The notes: generated by a model from the sequence alone, not told the origin. A stretch of 64,000 nucleotides of DNA from Mytilus edulis (GCF_963676685.1 NC_092357.1:70832971-70896970), one strand, 5' to 3'; numbered from the stretch's first letter, positions 35,250 through 48,447 are shown. Numbers and translations are program-made.

Positions 35250-38200
35250 TCACTTTGTTTCACATATAAAGTGGCAATTACGATCACAATTCCAATCATT
35301 CCATTTTCCAGGAATATTCCACCATACAAGAGACAAACAGTTTTCATTTAACTTCCAGTTATCTGGTTGACCTGGTTCCCAGTTCGTGTATGTCAAGTCT
35401 TTTCCTGTTGATGCCCATACCCATACACCATCAATAACTTCGTCTGTCCCCCCTATCCAAAAGTCCTCTATGGCATTTGAATATAGAAAAAATATTTTCT
35501 CTTATTTCAGAAACGGGAAATATATAGCTTGTTATAACACATATGTGGATACTTATAAATTCGAAATATCTGATTAGAGTACATACATCTATGTATCTTT
35601 CCCCTTGAAATAGTATCAAAGCACTTGACCTTTTTTAAACTTTATACATCGTTCCAAACTAAAAGGCAAATTGTAAAATTGGTCCTAGATGGTTTCAGAA
35701 AAAAAAGTATCTTGTCTTAGGGAGGCGTACATTGTACTTTGTAAAAAAAATTACTCTGAATCAAACAAAAGTTTTTTCTGAATCTGACATTATCAAAAGG
35801 TTTGATTTCTTGATTGTCAACGTATTTGCTACGTTTCGAGGACGTGTTTTCAACAAACGATGGACATTCCCATGGGAAGCAATTGTGCCCCTCTTCTTAT
35901 CGACTTGTTCCTTTATTCATATAAGGCTTACAGCATACAGGAACTTCTTAGGAAGAATGAAAAGTAGCTAACATTATCCGTTAACTTTACGTTCCGTTAT
36001 ATTAATGATGTCCTCTTACTAATAAACGTATTTACACTTTGGGTATTTAGCTGTATTCTGCCTCCGAATGACCTTAGATTACCTCCTAATAACCTTCTGA
36101 CGCCAAGCAACAATCCCCTTTTGATTGTGACGTCAAATGATTTGAATAATGATGTAAAAGTTTACGGGAACCTGTGTAATTTTATAAAATGGCGGACAAA
36201 TTTGCATACAAGTGTAAATACGTCTATTAGTTAAAAGTTTAGTGACTATGTTTGACACATACTCATATCCTATCAAACTTGAAATAACTGCTCAGGTCAA
36301 CATCATTTGAACTCTGGTAGATAGTTGTCTCATTGGCTATCTTACCAGAAATCGGATTTATTATATAGCTCAGTTTAGACATCATGCAATTCATTAGGTC
36401 AATTTTGATTTCAATGATTAAATATTCTTGATTAGTTTATAAGGTTAAAACATCGGTTAATAGCCAGATTTCCTGACCTTTATCTGTTTGGCTCTGAGAT
36501 ACCCTTATGTTGCAAGGGGAGGACCAGCCTAATCGGAAAACTGCTGTTTCCTGTTGTTTTAGGTAGATTTTTGTACCAAATTACATTTATAATTCAAAAT
36601 TAATAGAATACAGTAGTTACGTGTTAGATCATGTATATCTCTTTTGCCGACTCCATTCTGAATTAGTGCAATAGTGTCCGTTAGGAATATATTTTCTCCT
36701 TCTGTCTCAATTGTTGCAAGGTGTGAATTGTATGTTCTGCAGAAACCCTGAAATGATACTATATAGTATTTAAAAGGTACGTATGTTTTCAAACATCCAG
36801 TTATAATAAGTAAAACCATTTTTTTAAGAATGTGTCTACTGCCTTAACAGTATGTGTTTTCTTTTCATGCCTTTAATAACAGTAATTAAAATATCATTAA
36901 AAGCAAAAATTGTTTAATGAAATGCTATTGTTCTAAAATTAATAACAACGTTTAATGAATTTCGTGCATATAAAGCACTTTTCTGGATACGTTCAAGGGC
37001 GAATATTTGAAAGTCTATTATGTATAAGAATCGAAACTGCTGAAAAGCCATATGACAAAAAAGCACCCAAATTGATAGCACAATCCATCAAAGGTTAATA
37101 GTTTCTTGATAATTCATCAATTTATAAACCGATAATTTAAGAAAAGATTTGTTACTTAAAAGTACTAATTGGTTGATGATACTCTTGTTAGGATACAGTG
37201 GTACCGACCCAATGCTAATGAAAATGAAAACAATACGCAGGAATGCTCAAAGCTGAATATTTGAAAGCAAAGGATGTATAAAAACCATAAGAGTAGAACA
37301 GTGATATGACCAATAAGGACCTACAATAAAATCCAAATCCATGTAGGTTCATTTTGGTGTTTAAGTTTAAGCTTCGGATATATTCAAATGTACATGTATT
37401 ACAACAATATACTCATGTTTGAAAGACTCATGTCTGAAATACTCGTGTCTAAAAGACTCATGTCTACAAGACTCATGTCTGAAAGACTCGTGTCTGGAAG
37501 ACTAACATCAGAAATACTAACGTATGAAAGACTAATGTCTGAAAGACTAACGTCAAAACGTCTAAAAGACTGATGTCTGAAAGGATAATGTATGAAAGAC
37601 TCATGTTTGAAATAATAACGTCTGAAAAACTTGTGTATGAAAGACTCATATCTGAAAAACTCATGTCTGAAATAATAACGTCTGAAAGACTTATGTATGA
37701 AAGACTCATATCTGAAAAACTCATGTCTGAAAGACTCTTATCTGAAAGACTGATGTCTGAAAGACTCAATTCTGAAGATTCGTGTATGAAAGACTCGTGT
37801 ATGAAAGATAAATGTCTGAAGACTCGTGTCTCAAAGACTCATGTATCAAAGACTCATGTATCAAAGACTCACGTCTGAAAGGCTAACGTCTGAAAGAATT
37901 ATGTCTGAAATACTCATTTATAAAAGGCTAATGCCTGAAAGACTCAGGTTTGAAAGACTCATGTCTGAAAGGATCATATCTTAAATACTAATGTATGAAA
38001 GACTAATGTCTGAAATACTGACGTCCTAACGTCTGAAAGACTAATGTTTGAAAGATAAACGTCTGAAAGTCTCATGTCTAAAAGACTAACGTCTGAAATA
38101 CTCCTGTATGAAAGACTCATTTCTGAAAGACTCATGTCTGAGAGACTATGTCTGAAACACTCATGCCTGAAAGACTTACGTCTGAAAGATTCGTGTATGA

Positions 38201-41200
38201 AAGATAAATGTCTGAAAGAATCATGTCTGAAAGACTCATGTATAAAGGATAAATGTTTGAAAGACTCATGTATGAAAGATAAATGCCTGACGACTCGTGT
38301 CTGAAATACTTACGTCTGGAAGACTCATGTAATAAGGATAAATGTTTAAAAGACTCATGTATGAAAGATTAATGTCTGAAGATCAGTGTCTGGTAGAATA
38401 ATGTTAACTTTGAAAGTCTAAAGTCTGAAAAAAATTGTCTGAAAGACTCTTATCTGAAAGACTCATATATGAAAGACTCATGTATGAAAGATAAATGTTT
38501 GAAACACTCATGTAAGAAAGATAAACGCACGAAGATGCGTGTTTGAACGGCTCATATCTGAAATACTAACGTATGAAAGACTAATGTATGAAAGACTAAC
38601 GTCTGAAAAACTCATGTCTAAAAGACTCATGTCTGAAAGACTCATATCTGAAAGACTTGCATCTAAAAGACGCATGTCTGAGAAACTCTTGTATGAAAGA
38701 TTTCTGCCTGAAAGACTCATGTCTTGAAGACTCATGCCTGAAAGACTTACGTCTGAAAGACTCATGTATGAAAGATAAATGTTTGAAACACTCATGTCTG
38801 AAAGAATAATGAAAATCTAAGTGTTGTAATTTGGTAGATTATAAATACTTTTGATTATCTATTTTAATGGTTCACAGTTCCTTTCAACTACTCCTCAATG
38901 GTATACGTCAAGGAGACAGCACTCAACAACACACTCAAATAGATCTTAGGGAAAACATAGGCAATTTTGAAACTTTTTGACATTATATCAAACTCTACTA
39001 CTAAGCCGTCATAAAATACTGTAAATTTTATAGTCATCTTTGAAGATCTGGCCATCACAACCAAGTTCACAAAATGACTAAAAAATACATTATTGTTTAG
39101 GGGCCAGCTAAAGCCCGTCTCCGGGAACTTGATTTTCTCGCTGTGTTGACGACCTATTAGTAGCCTTTGGCTGTTTTCTGCTCTTTTGTCGGGTTGTTCT
39201 TTTTTTGACGCATTCCCCGTTTCCATTCTCAATGTTAACAACATTATGCAGAATACTGTGTCCTAATATTTGATTAATATAGTAAAAGTCGAAAACTATG
39301 TTTAACAATAATGATTTCGGGACCTTTTGTAGCTTACTATGAGGTATGACTTTGCTGGTACGGTGACAGTTAGCTATTAATGTCTGTGTAATTTGGTCTC
39401 TTGTGGAGAGTTGTCTCATTGGCAATCATAGTACATGCTCTTTTTTATATGATGTTGACTTCCTTGCGCATGTCATTTTGTATTACAAATATACGTTAGT
39501 TATGATCGGCACTAAACCAAAGAAAGCAAACAAAAAGCAATAAACAAGAAGGATTTTTTTTTGTAAACATATCTGCATTAACCATCAAGCAATTACTTGA
39601 TTTTAGTTACATTTTGACTTTCAAATTACAAAGAAAATAAAAATAAAAAGATAAATACTGTAGACTTCATTTTTTTGTTAAAGAAAGAGTTATTTTTTCA
39701 ACAAAGTCTTAAGGTGGTACCTAACACTACAGGGAGATAATATACAAATATATCATGCTTACTAGGGGTATTTGCCAAAAATACCGGTTGAGAGGTACAA
39801 ATTTCCAGAGCCGTTAGGCGAGGGAAATTTGATTACCTCGAAACCGGTATTTTTAGCAAATACCCCTTGTAAGCATGATATAATTGTTTAATTCCATCGA
39901 ATGTTCCACCTCAGAAAGTTTGTTATAATCAGGTATCATATGAAATTTCGACTTGAATGTATAATTTTTGTATACACTGCAGCTGTACTATTTGTGTAGT
40001 CAAATTGCATTGACCGAAAAATTGATTTTTTTTTATGTACAGTCACTGACTGTATATATATCTCCCTTTTTATAATAAGCTGGTTCTCGGCTGACTATTA
40101 CACTTTTTCATCAGTTTCAGTGAAGCGTAATACAAGTGGATTCCAGTTTTATGTGACCGGTTTACAATTCGTTTCCGTTGATTTTTATGTATGACGTCAT
40201 TCCCGGAATTTTTACGTCATTCAGTCCAAATTCAACAATGATGCATTTTTATCCTAAATATTTCATCTGGAATCATATATTTAGAATGACCATGAATTTG
40301 TCATATTATAATAGAAATAATTCATTGAGCTATTTTTAGACATGGTATTCCCCATCTGCCATGGTATTTGCTAGCAAATACCCCGGCACATGGAAGTCCC
40401 TAATGGCAAATACTCTGGCAGAGAAAAGAAAATCTCAATATATAGAAATTGGTGAAAAATACCATGGTTCTCATCCAATCAAAATACAGCATTATTACAT
40501 AAGGTGGAATTACTCTGTAAAGTCAGCTAAACGTTTTAATTACATTGGGTTGTAAAGGGAATATTAAGCTTCTCAATGATCAAAATTGGTGTTTGTCAAA
40601 CTGCTATATAACCAGTGTAGTTTTTCTGACAAAATGGTTGGTACAAATTTTTTGAAAATTTTGAATTTTTATTAAAGGTTCGAAGTAAATACTTTGACAA
40701 AAATTAAAGAAAATTAAACGAGTCAAATTAATTTTAGTGAAAGTGTTGGGTACCACCTTAAGATTATTCAATAAAATTAATATACAGTGAAACCTGACTA
40801 ACCCGAATCCTGTATAAACCGAAAACCTGAATAAATCAAACATGTTCGTAAGCACTGTCATATCAAATTGTGTGCATTGTGTATCTGATAAAACTGAACA
40901 TCGGCCAAAACCGAATAAAATCTTAAGTCCTGAAGAGGTTCGGTTTAAAGAGGTTTCACTGTACATGGAATTTACTCACCCCAGCATCAACCCATGTTTT
41001 CAGTGTGTGACTGATGAAGTAGCATGAATTTCCATAATGAAACCATCCTCTCAGACATTCTGACTGTAGACCAGTTATAACTATTGAAACATAAGACCTA
41101 TACGTTCCTGGTTTATTTTCACATTTTTAGGTATAATATTAAGAGCCAATGGGAACGCTTTGAATCGATCTTCAATCGGTCTAAACTAAAACACCAAAAA

Positions 41201-42913
41201 GAAGTACCGGTAGTGTAGTTTGAATCGATCTTAAGTAAACTGATCTTCTGACTTCAGATGGAAACGTAGAGATCGGTTGAAACTTGTATGATTGAATTGA
41301 AAATAATGTATGATCATAATAGCGGCAAAAAGTAAAATCACAAAAATACTGAACTCAGAGGAAAATCAAATCGGAAAGTCCCTTATCACATGGCAAAATC
41401 AAATGACAAAACACATCAAAAACGAATGGACAAGAGCTGTCATATTTCTGACTTGGTACAGGCATTTTCAAATGTAGAAAATGGTGGTTGAACCTAGTTT
41501 TATAGTGCTTAACCTCTCACTTTGTTGACAGTCTCATCAAATTCCGTTATATTTACAATGATGCGTGAACTAAACAGACATAATAAATAAAATAGTCAAA
41601 ATATGGGTACAGCAGTCATCATCGTGTAACAATTTTAAAAGGAAACTACACATCCCTGTATATATTATTTGTTCGTTGTTTAACCCATATTTCTCTGTTA
41701 ACAGACCTTTGTGTACATGCAAGCAATAACAAACTAAAAACTTCGCCGTAGCATATTGCGAAATCTGTGTCTTCTTTTCTTCTGTAGATTTTTTTTCTTT
41801 ACAGGAACCGCAGTATTTCCCCTTGTTGTAAATTCCTTGCTTCAGTTTTTTGTTTCAAAATTGAAGAAAACTGCAAGAACACCAGTATCAAAATTTGATC
41901 TAGTGAAACCATAACTTCATCGATTTTTTTCCATGTGTGATCAGTAAAACAACCACACAAATTTGAAAAAACAATTATTCCTATTTATACCTAACATTTA
42001 CAGTTTTACAGGTAATTAGGTCAGATCGATTGCATTTTTTGAAATGTGCATGCAGTGGTTCAGAATTGACCGATAGAGATCGTTATGATTAAATATAGTG
42101 TGAACGCTCACTGGTTTTATTTTGATCGATTCAAATTAGATTGATTTAAAATAAACAAATAATAGTGTAGAATGTCACTTTCGGTTGCAATAAAAAAAAA
42201 AAAGAGCGAACAAAAATCTTCCCTTCAATCTGATAGTTGTAGGAAATTAATCCTACATTTCATACCAGTAAACAATTTCTGAGCCATAAACATATATCTT
42301 TGGTGTTTCATAGCACCATAATCTTATATTGGTTTGGTGTTTCTGTAGAAAATTTTGGAAACTTTAGATTAAATGGTTACTAAAGCTTGTACACAAGAAA
42401 AAAGGGTAAAAATTTCATTGGTTAACTTCGAGTGATGTTGTTTTCTTTCTTATTCACTATTTTCTACATTTGAAAATGCCTGGACGAAGTCAGAAATATG
42501 AAAGTTGTTGTCCATAAGTTTGATGTGTTTTATCATTTACTTTTGCTATTTGATTAGGGTCTTTCTGTTTTGAATTTTCCTCGGAGTTCAGTATTTTTGT
42601 GATTTTACTATTTATGCATTGAAATTTCATGTGAAATTTGGCTAGAATACTAGACAGAGTAAAACTGTACTCATACGAAGTATATTTTTATTTGATACAA
42701 AGATAAATTCTGAAGACTATTTTTAAAAGAGAAAAATTAACAAAGACTAGTACAGATAATAGGGGGAAATTAATGGTGGTATCTCACCTTCATATTTCAA
42801 GGAAAATAGTACAGTTTAAAGTAATTTCATCATTTATCTTTTACATATCTTGTTATTTTCTACATAATATACTTACAAAATCCAACAAATAAAACCGCTT
42901 TAAAGTCCATCAT
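35250..42913 (-). CDS. C-type lectin CTL-2, secreted, 160 aa, four exons
   Basis: Exons 42913-42877 (phase 1), 41080-40980 (phase 0), 36747-36621 (phase 1) and 35467-35250 join without a break to 160 residues. All borders are GT-AG. Residues 1-19 are a signal peptide. One C-type lectin domain fills the rest: CLRGWFHYGNSCY (21-33), TWVDAGGFCRTYNSHLATIE (41-60), DFWIGGTDE (90-98), GVWVW (102-106), YTNWEPGQPDNW (115-126) and GKWNDWNC (142-149), ending HFICETK. Cysteines pair by family rule as C21-C32, C49-C157 and C132-C149; C153 is extra. QPD at 122-124 with WND at 144-146 is the calcium site usually linked to galactose-type sugars, so it is probably a calcium-dependent secreted recognition lectin. 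Two adjacent ATGs exist; the first was used. The stop TGA overlaps a donor-like gtgagt, so a further exon is conceivable. The introns are full of repeats. Confidence 0.93.
35750..36040 (+). pseudogene. Reverse transcriptase remnant in the last CTL-2 intron
   Basis: Plus-strand frame fragments SDIIKRFDFLIVNVFATFRG, RVFNKRWTFPW and, after a stop, LTLRSVIL alongside the shifted reading FTFRYINDVLL. The usual family string would be a RYIDDVL catalytic motif; here the first Asp is Asn. The pieces are short and interrupted, so this is a dead retroelement fragment. It lies on the opposite strand to the lectin. Confidence 0.6.
36290..36370 (+). repeat. Interspersed repeat, family C fragment
   Basis: 'gatagttgtctcattggcta' followed by 'accaga' and a short A/T tail. 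Confidence 0.5.
37415..38815. repeat. 15-bp degenerate minisatellite in CTL-2 intron 2
   Basis: About 1.4 kb of the unit 'ctgaaagactcatgt' with variants (aacgt, aatac, gataaatg). With a period of five codons, frames stay open for long stretches and read MSERL repeats on the plus strand and SLSDM repeats on the minus strand. These ORFs have no other features and I do not count them as genes. Confidence 0.92.
39095..39245 (+). repeat. Interspersed repeat, family E
   Basis: 'ggggccagctaaagcccgtc', 'gttgacgacctattagtagc' and 'cattccccgtttccattctc' as in copies at 54.9, 55.9 and 58.3 kb. Confidence 0.7.
39310..39455 (+). repeat. Interspersed repeat, family C
   Basis: 'ggaccttttgtagcttacta', 'tggtctcttgtggagagttg' and 'attggcaatcatagtacatg'. 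Confidence 0.7.
39709..40761. mobile_element. 1-kb TTAA-flanked inverted-repeat element
   Basis: TTAA (39709-39712) then GGTGGTACCTAACACT; at the right GTGTTGGGTACCACC then TTAA (40758-40761). The right half matches, inverted, the 261-bp element at 59178-59438. TTAA duplications are typical of piggyBac and Kolobok type transposons. There is no transposase ORF. It contains a nested hairpin (39750-39881). Confidence 0.75.
39750..39881. repeat. Long imperfect hairpin
   Basis: Arms 'atatcatgcttac', 'aggggtatttgc', 'aaaaataccggtt' on the left pair with 'aaccggtattttt', 'gcaaatacccct', 'gtaagcatgatat' on the right. Each arm is about 55 bp, with a loop around 39810-39825 (agagccgttaggcgag). Confidence 0.8.
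41330..41640 (-). repeat. Interspersed repeat, family A, nearly full length
   Basis: 'aaaaatactgaactcagagg', 'aaagtcccttatcacatggc', 'tgtcatatttctgacttggt' and 'ttaacctctcac' in inverted orientation, inside CTL-2 intron 1. Confidence 0.8.
41641..42454. other. CTL-2 intron 1, no exon seen
   Basis: AT-rich; no repeat or coding signal recognised. Confidence 0.4.
42455..42605 (+). repeat. Interspersed repeat, family A
   Basis: 'tttgaaaatgcctggacgaa', 'gttgttgtccataagtttga' and 'cggagttcagtatttttgtg'. Together with the inverted copy at 41.33-41.64 kb it forms an inverted pair within one intron. Confidence 0.75.
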
Positions 42914-43138
42914 CGTTCTTATTTAAGTGACATAATAATGTCATGATAGATAATACTTAAGGAAATAATGCAACGTATCCTTACTTTGATTACATGATAA
43001 GCATATGACACTTGTTAGCTCTTTGTAGAGGCTATTCAAGGGGGGTGCAGGTAATCATATACTTACAAATGTTTTGTCAATATAATCATATAATCACATA
43101 TGTTTTGTCAATATAATCACATAATCACAAATGTGTTA
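42914..43138 (-). promoter_or_regulatory. 5' flank of CTL-2, squeezed between the gene and the satellite
   Basis: Only about 225 bp separate the CTL-2 ATG from the 42-bp satellite. Just upstream of the ATG is cttaaataag, like the flank of the orphan exon at 31940. An inverted repeat tgacat-aata-atgtca lies at about 42928-42943 and a gatagataat motif just beyond it. A 30-bp block ('atatgttttgtcaatataat') is repeated twice next to the array. The promoter role is inferred from position. Confidence 0.4.
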
Positions 43139-44305
43139 AATTTTGGAAATTAAACCAACACCATTGACATGAACACCAGCCCTGGTGATGTCGACTGTAC
43201 GTAGCACCATTGACATGAACACCAGTGCTCGCGGTGTCGACTGTAGCAACATCGACATGAACACCAGCCCTGGTGATGTCGACTGCAGCACCATTGACAT
43301 GAACACCATCGCTCGCGGTGTCGACTGTAGCACCATTGACATGAACACTAGCGCTGGTGATGTCGACTGTAGCACCATTGACATGAACACCAGCGCTGGC
43401 GATGTCGACTGTAGCACCATGACATGAACATCAGCGCTGGTGGTATCGACTATAGCACCGTTGACATGAACACCAGCGCTGGCGGTGTCGACTATAGCAC
43501 CGTTGACATGAATACCAGCGCTGGCGGTGTCGACTGCAGCACCATTGGCATGAACACCAGGGCTGGTGGTGTCGACTGTAGTACCATTGACATGAACACC
43601 ATCGCTCGCGGTGTCGACTGTAGCACCATTGACATGAACACTAGCGCTGGTGGTGTCGACTGCAGCACCATTGACATGAACACCATCGCTCGCGGTGTCG
43701 ACTGTAGCACCATTGACATGAACACTAGCGCTGGTGATGTCGACTGCAGCACCATTGACATGAACACCATCGCTCGCGGTGTCGACTGTAGCACCATTGG
43801 CATGAACACCAGCGCTGGCAGTGTCGACTGCAGCACCATTGACATGAACACCATCGCTCGCGGTGTCGACTGTAGCACCATTGACATGAACACTAGCGCT
43901 GGTGGTGTCGACTGCAGCACCATTGACATGAACACCATCGCTCGCGGTGTCGACTGTAGCACCATTGGCATGAACACCAGCGCTGGCAGTGTCGACTGTA
44001 GCACCGTTGACATGAATACCAGCGCTGGCGGTGTCGACTGCAGCACCATTGGCATGAACACCAGCACTGGCGGTGTCGACTGTAGCACCGTTGACATGAA
44101 TACCAGCGCTGGCGGTGTCGACTGCAGCACCATTGGCATGAACACCAGCACTGGCGGTGTCGACTGTAGCACCATTGGCATGAACACCAGCACTGGCGGT
44201 GTCGACTGTAGCACCATTGACATAAACGCCAGCGCTGGCAATGTCGACTGTAGCACAATTGACATGAACACCAGCCCGCTGTGTCGACTGTAGCACCACT
44301 GACAT

Positions 44306-44465
44306 CAGAGGCGGATTTAGAGGGGGGCCAGGGGGCCCGGGCCCCCCCTTTTTGGGAAAAAATTTGGTTGCTTATATAGGGAATCATTGAAGCGTGACTG
44401 AAGCGAGCCCCCTCTTGGGTCAGTCAGTGGGCCCCCACTTATGTAAATTTCTGGATCCGCCACTG
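44306..44465. mobile_element. 160-bp element in the satellite, copy 1
   Basis: Begins cagaggcggat and ends tctggatccgccactg, imperfect inverted ends. Flanked by gacat at 44301-44305 and 44466-44470, which is present once in the uninterrupted unit (ccactgacatgaacacc), so this is a 5-bp target duplication. No coding capacity. Confidence 0.85.
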
Positions 44466-46692
44466 GACATGAACACCAGAAATGGTAATGTCAACTGTAG
44501 CACCATTGACATGAACACCTGCGCTCGCAGTGTCGACTAGCACCACTGACATGAACACCAGCAATGGTGATGTCGACTGTAGCACCATTCACATGAACAC
44601 CAGCGCTGGCAATGTCAACTGTAGCACCATTGACATGAACACCAGCGCTGTTGATGTCGACTGTAGCACCATTGACATGAACACCAGCGCTTGCGATGTC
44701 GACTGTAGCCCCATTGACATGAACACCAGCGCTGGTGATGTCGACTGTAGCACCATTGTCATGAACACCAGCGCTTGCGATGTCGACTGAAGCACCATTG
44801 ACATGAACACCAGCGCTTGCAATGTCGTTTGTAGCACCATTTACATGAACACCAGCGCTTGCCATGTCGCCTGTAGCACCATTGACATGAACACCAGCGC
44901 TTGCGATGTCGACTGTAGCCCCATTGACATGAACACCAGCCCTGGTGATGTCGACTGTAGCACCATTGACATAAACACCAGCGATGGCGATGTCGACTGT
45001 AGCACTATTGACATGAACACCAGCCCTGGTGATGTCGACTGTAGCACCATTGACATAAACACCAGCGCTTGCGATGTCGACTGTAGCACTATTGACATGA
45101 ACACCAGCGCTTGCGATGTCGACTGTAGCACCGTTGAATTGAAAATCAGCGCTGGTGATGTCGACTGTAGCACCTTTGACATGAACACCAGCGCGGGTGA
45201 TATCGACTAGAGCACCATTGACATGAACACCAGCGCTGGTGATGTCGACTGTAGCACTATTGACATGAACACCAGCGCTGGTGGTATCGACTATAGCACC
45301 ATTGACATGATCACCAGCGCTTGCGATGTCGACTGTAGCACTATTGACATGAACACCAGCGCGGGTGATATCGACTATAGCACCATTGACATGATCACCA
45401 GCGCTTGCGATGTCGACTGTAGCACTATTGACATGAACACCAGCGCGGGTGATATCGACTATAGCACCATTGACACCAACACCAGCGCTGGTGATGTCGA
45501 CTGTAGCACTATTGACATGAACACCAGCCCTGGTGATGTCGACTGTAGCACCATTGACATAAACACCAGCGCTTGCGATGTCGACTGGCGCACTATTGAC
45601 ATGAACACCAGCGCTTGCGATGTCGACTGTAGCACCGTTGAATTAAAAATCAGCGCTGGTGATGTCGACTGTAGCACCTTTGACATGAACACCAGCGCGG
45701 GTGATATCGACTAGAGCACCATTGACATGAACACCAGCGCTGGTGATGTCGACTGTAGCACTATTGACATGAACACCAGCGCTGGTGGTATCGACTATAG
45801 CACCATTGACATGATCACCAGCGCTTGCGATGTCGATTGTAGCACTATTGACATGAACACCAGCGCGGGTGATATCGACTATAGCACCATTGACACCAAC
45901 ACCAGCGCTGCTGATGTCGACTGTAGCACTATTGACATGAACACCAGCGCGGGTGATATCGACTATAGCACCATTGACATGAACACCAGCGCTGGTAATG
46001 TCGACTGTAGCACCATTGACATGAACACAAGCGCTGGCGATGTCGACTGTAGCACCATGACATGAACATCAGCGTTTGTGATGTCGACTGTAGCACCATT
46101 GAAATGAACATCAGCGCTGGTGATGTCGACTGTAATACCGTTGACATGAACATCAGCGCTTGTGATGTCGACTGTACCACAATTGACATGAATACCAGCG
46201 CTGGCGGTGTCGACTGCAGCACCATTGGCATGAACACCAGCACTGGCGGTGTCGACTGTAGCACCGTTGACATGAATACCAGCGCTGGCGGTGTCGACTG
46301 TAGCACCATTGACATGAATACCAGCGCTGCCGGTGTCGACTGTAGCACCATTGGCATGAACACCAGCACTGGCGGTGTCGACTGTAGCACCGTTGACATG
46401 AATACCAGCGCTGGCGGTGTCGACTGTAGCACCATTGACATGAATACCAGCGCTGCCGGTGTCGACTGCAGCACCATTGGCATGAACACCAGCACTGGCG
46501 GTGTCGACTGTAGCACCGTTGACATGAATACCAGCGCTGGCGGTGTCGACTGCAGCACCATTGGCATGAACACCAGCACTGGCGGTGTCGACTGTAGCAC
46601 CATGACATGAACACCAGCGCTGGCAATGTCGACTGTAGCACAATTGACATGAACACCAGCGCCCGCTGTGTCGACTGTAGCACCACTGACAT

Positions 46693-46850
46693 CAGAGGCG
46701 GATTAAGAGGGGGGCCAGGGGCCCGGCCCCCCCCTTTTTGGGAAAAAATTTGGTTGCTTATATAGGGAATCATTGAAGCGTGACTGAAGCGGGCCCCCTC
46801 TTGGGTCAGTCAGTGGGCCCCACTTATGTAAATTTCTGGATTCGCCACTG
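46693..46850. mobile_element. 160-bp element in the satellite, copy 2
   Basis: Near-identical to copy 1, with the same gacat flanks and the same position within the 42-bp unit, which points to duplication of a larger block and not to a separate insertion. Confidence 0.85.
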
Positions 46851-48447
46851 GACATGAACACCAGCAATGGTAATGTCGACTGTAGCACCATTGACATGAA
46901 CACCTGCGCTCGCAGTGTCGACTAGCACCACTGACATGAACACCAGCAATGGTGATGTCCACTGTAGCACCATTGACATGAACACCAGCGCTAGCAATGT
47001 CAACTGTAGCACAATTGACATGAACACCAGCGCTGTTGATGTCGACTGTAGCACCATTGACATGAACACCAGCGCTTGCGATGTCGACTGTAGCCCCATT
47101 GACATGAACACCAGCGCTGGTGATGTCGACTGTAGCACCATTGTCATGAACACCAGCGCTTGCGATGTCGACTGAAGCACCATTGACATGAACACCAGCG
47201 CTTGCAATGTCGTCTGTAGCACCATTTACATGAACACCAGCGCTTGCGATGTCGCCTGTAGCACCATTGACATGAACACCAGCGCTTGCGATGTCGACTG
47301 TAGCCCCATTGACATGAACACCAGCCCTGGTGATGTCGACTGTAGCACCATTGACATAAACACTAGCGATGGCGATGTCGACTGTAGCACTATTTACATG
47401 AACACCAGCCCTGGTGATGTCGACTGTAGCACCATTGACATAAACACCAGCGTTTGCGATGTCGACTGTAGCACTATTGACATGAACACCAGCGCTTGCG
47501 ATGTCGACTGTAGCACCGTTGAATTGAAAATCAGCGCTGGTGATGTCGACTGTAGCACCTTTGACATGAACACCAGCGCGGGTGATATCGACTAGAGCAC
47601 CATTGACATGAACACCAGCGCTGGTGATGTCGACTGTAGCACTATTGACATGAACACCAGCGCTGGTGGTATCGACTATAGCACCATTAACATGATCACC
47701 AGCGCTTGCGATGTCGACTGTAGCACTATTGACATGAACACCAGCGCTGGTGATATCGACTATAGCACCATTGACACCAACACCAGCGCTTGTGATGTCG
47801 ACTGTAGCACTATTGACACGAACACCAGCGCGGGTGATATCGACTATAGCACCATTGACATGAACACCAGCGCTGGTGATGTCGACTGTAGCACTATTGA
47901 CATGAACACAAGCGCTGGCGATGTCGACTGTAGCACCATGACATGACCATCAGCGCTTGTGATGTCGACTGTAGCACCATTGAAATGAACATCAGCGCTG
48001 GTGATGTCGACTGTAATACCGTTGACATGAACATCAGCGCTTGTGATGTCGACTGTAGCACCATTGACATGAATACCAGCGCTGGCGGTGTCGACTGCAG
48101 CACCATTGGCATGAACACCAGCACTGGCGGTGTCGACTGTAGCACCGTTGACATGAATACCAGCGCTGGCGGTGTCGACTGTAGCACCATTGACATGAAT
48201 ACCAGCGCTGCCGGTGTCGACTGCAGCACCATTGGCATGAACACCAGCACTGGCGGTGTCGACTGTAGCACCGTTGACATGAATACCAGCGCTGGCGGTG
48301 TCGACTGCAGCACCATTGGCATGAACACCAGCACTGGCGGTGTCGACTGTAGCACCATGACATGAACACCAGCGCTGGCAATGTCGACTGTAGCACAATT
48401 GACATGAACACCAGCGCCCGCTGTGTCGACTGTAGCACCACTGACAT

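Noticed and set aside
35732-35971. 79-codon ORF as an intact gene
   Set aside because: Its sequence resembles a reverse transcriptase fragment and the frame breaks before the catalytic motif.
37388-38795. ORFs of MSERL or SLSDM repeats
   Set aside because: By-product of the 15-bp minisatellite inside a lectin intron.
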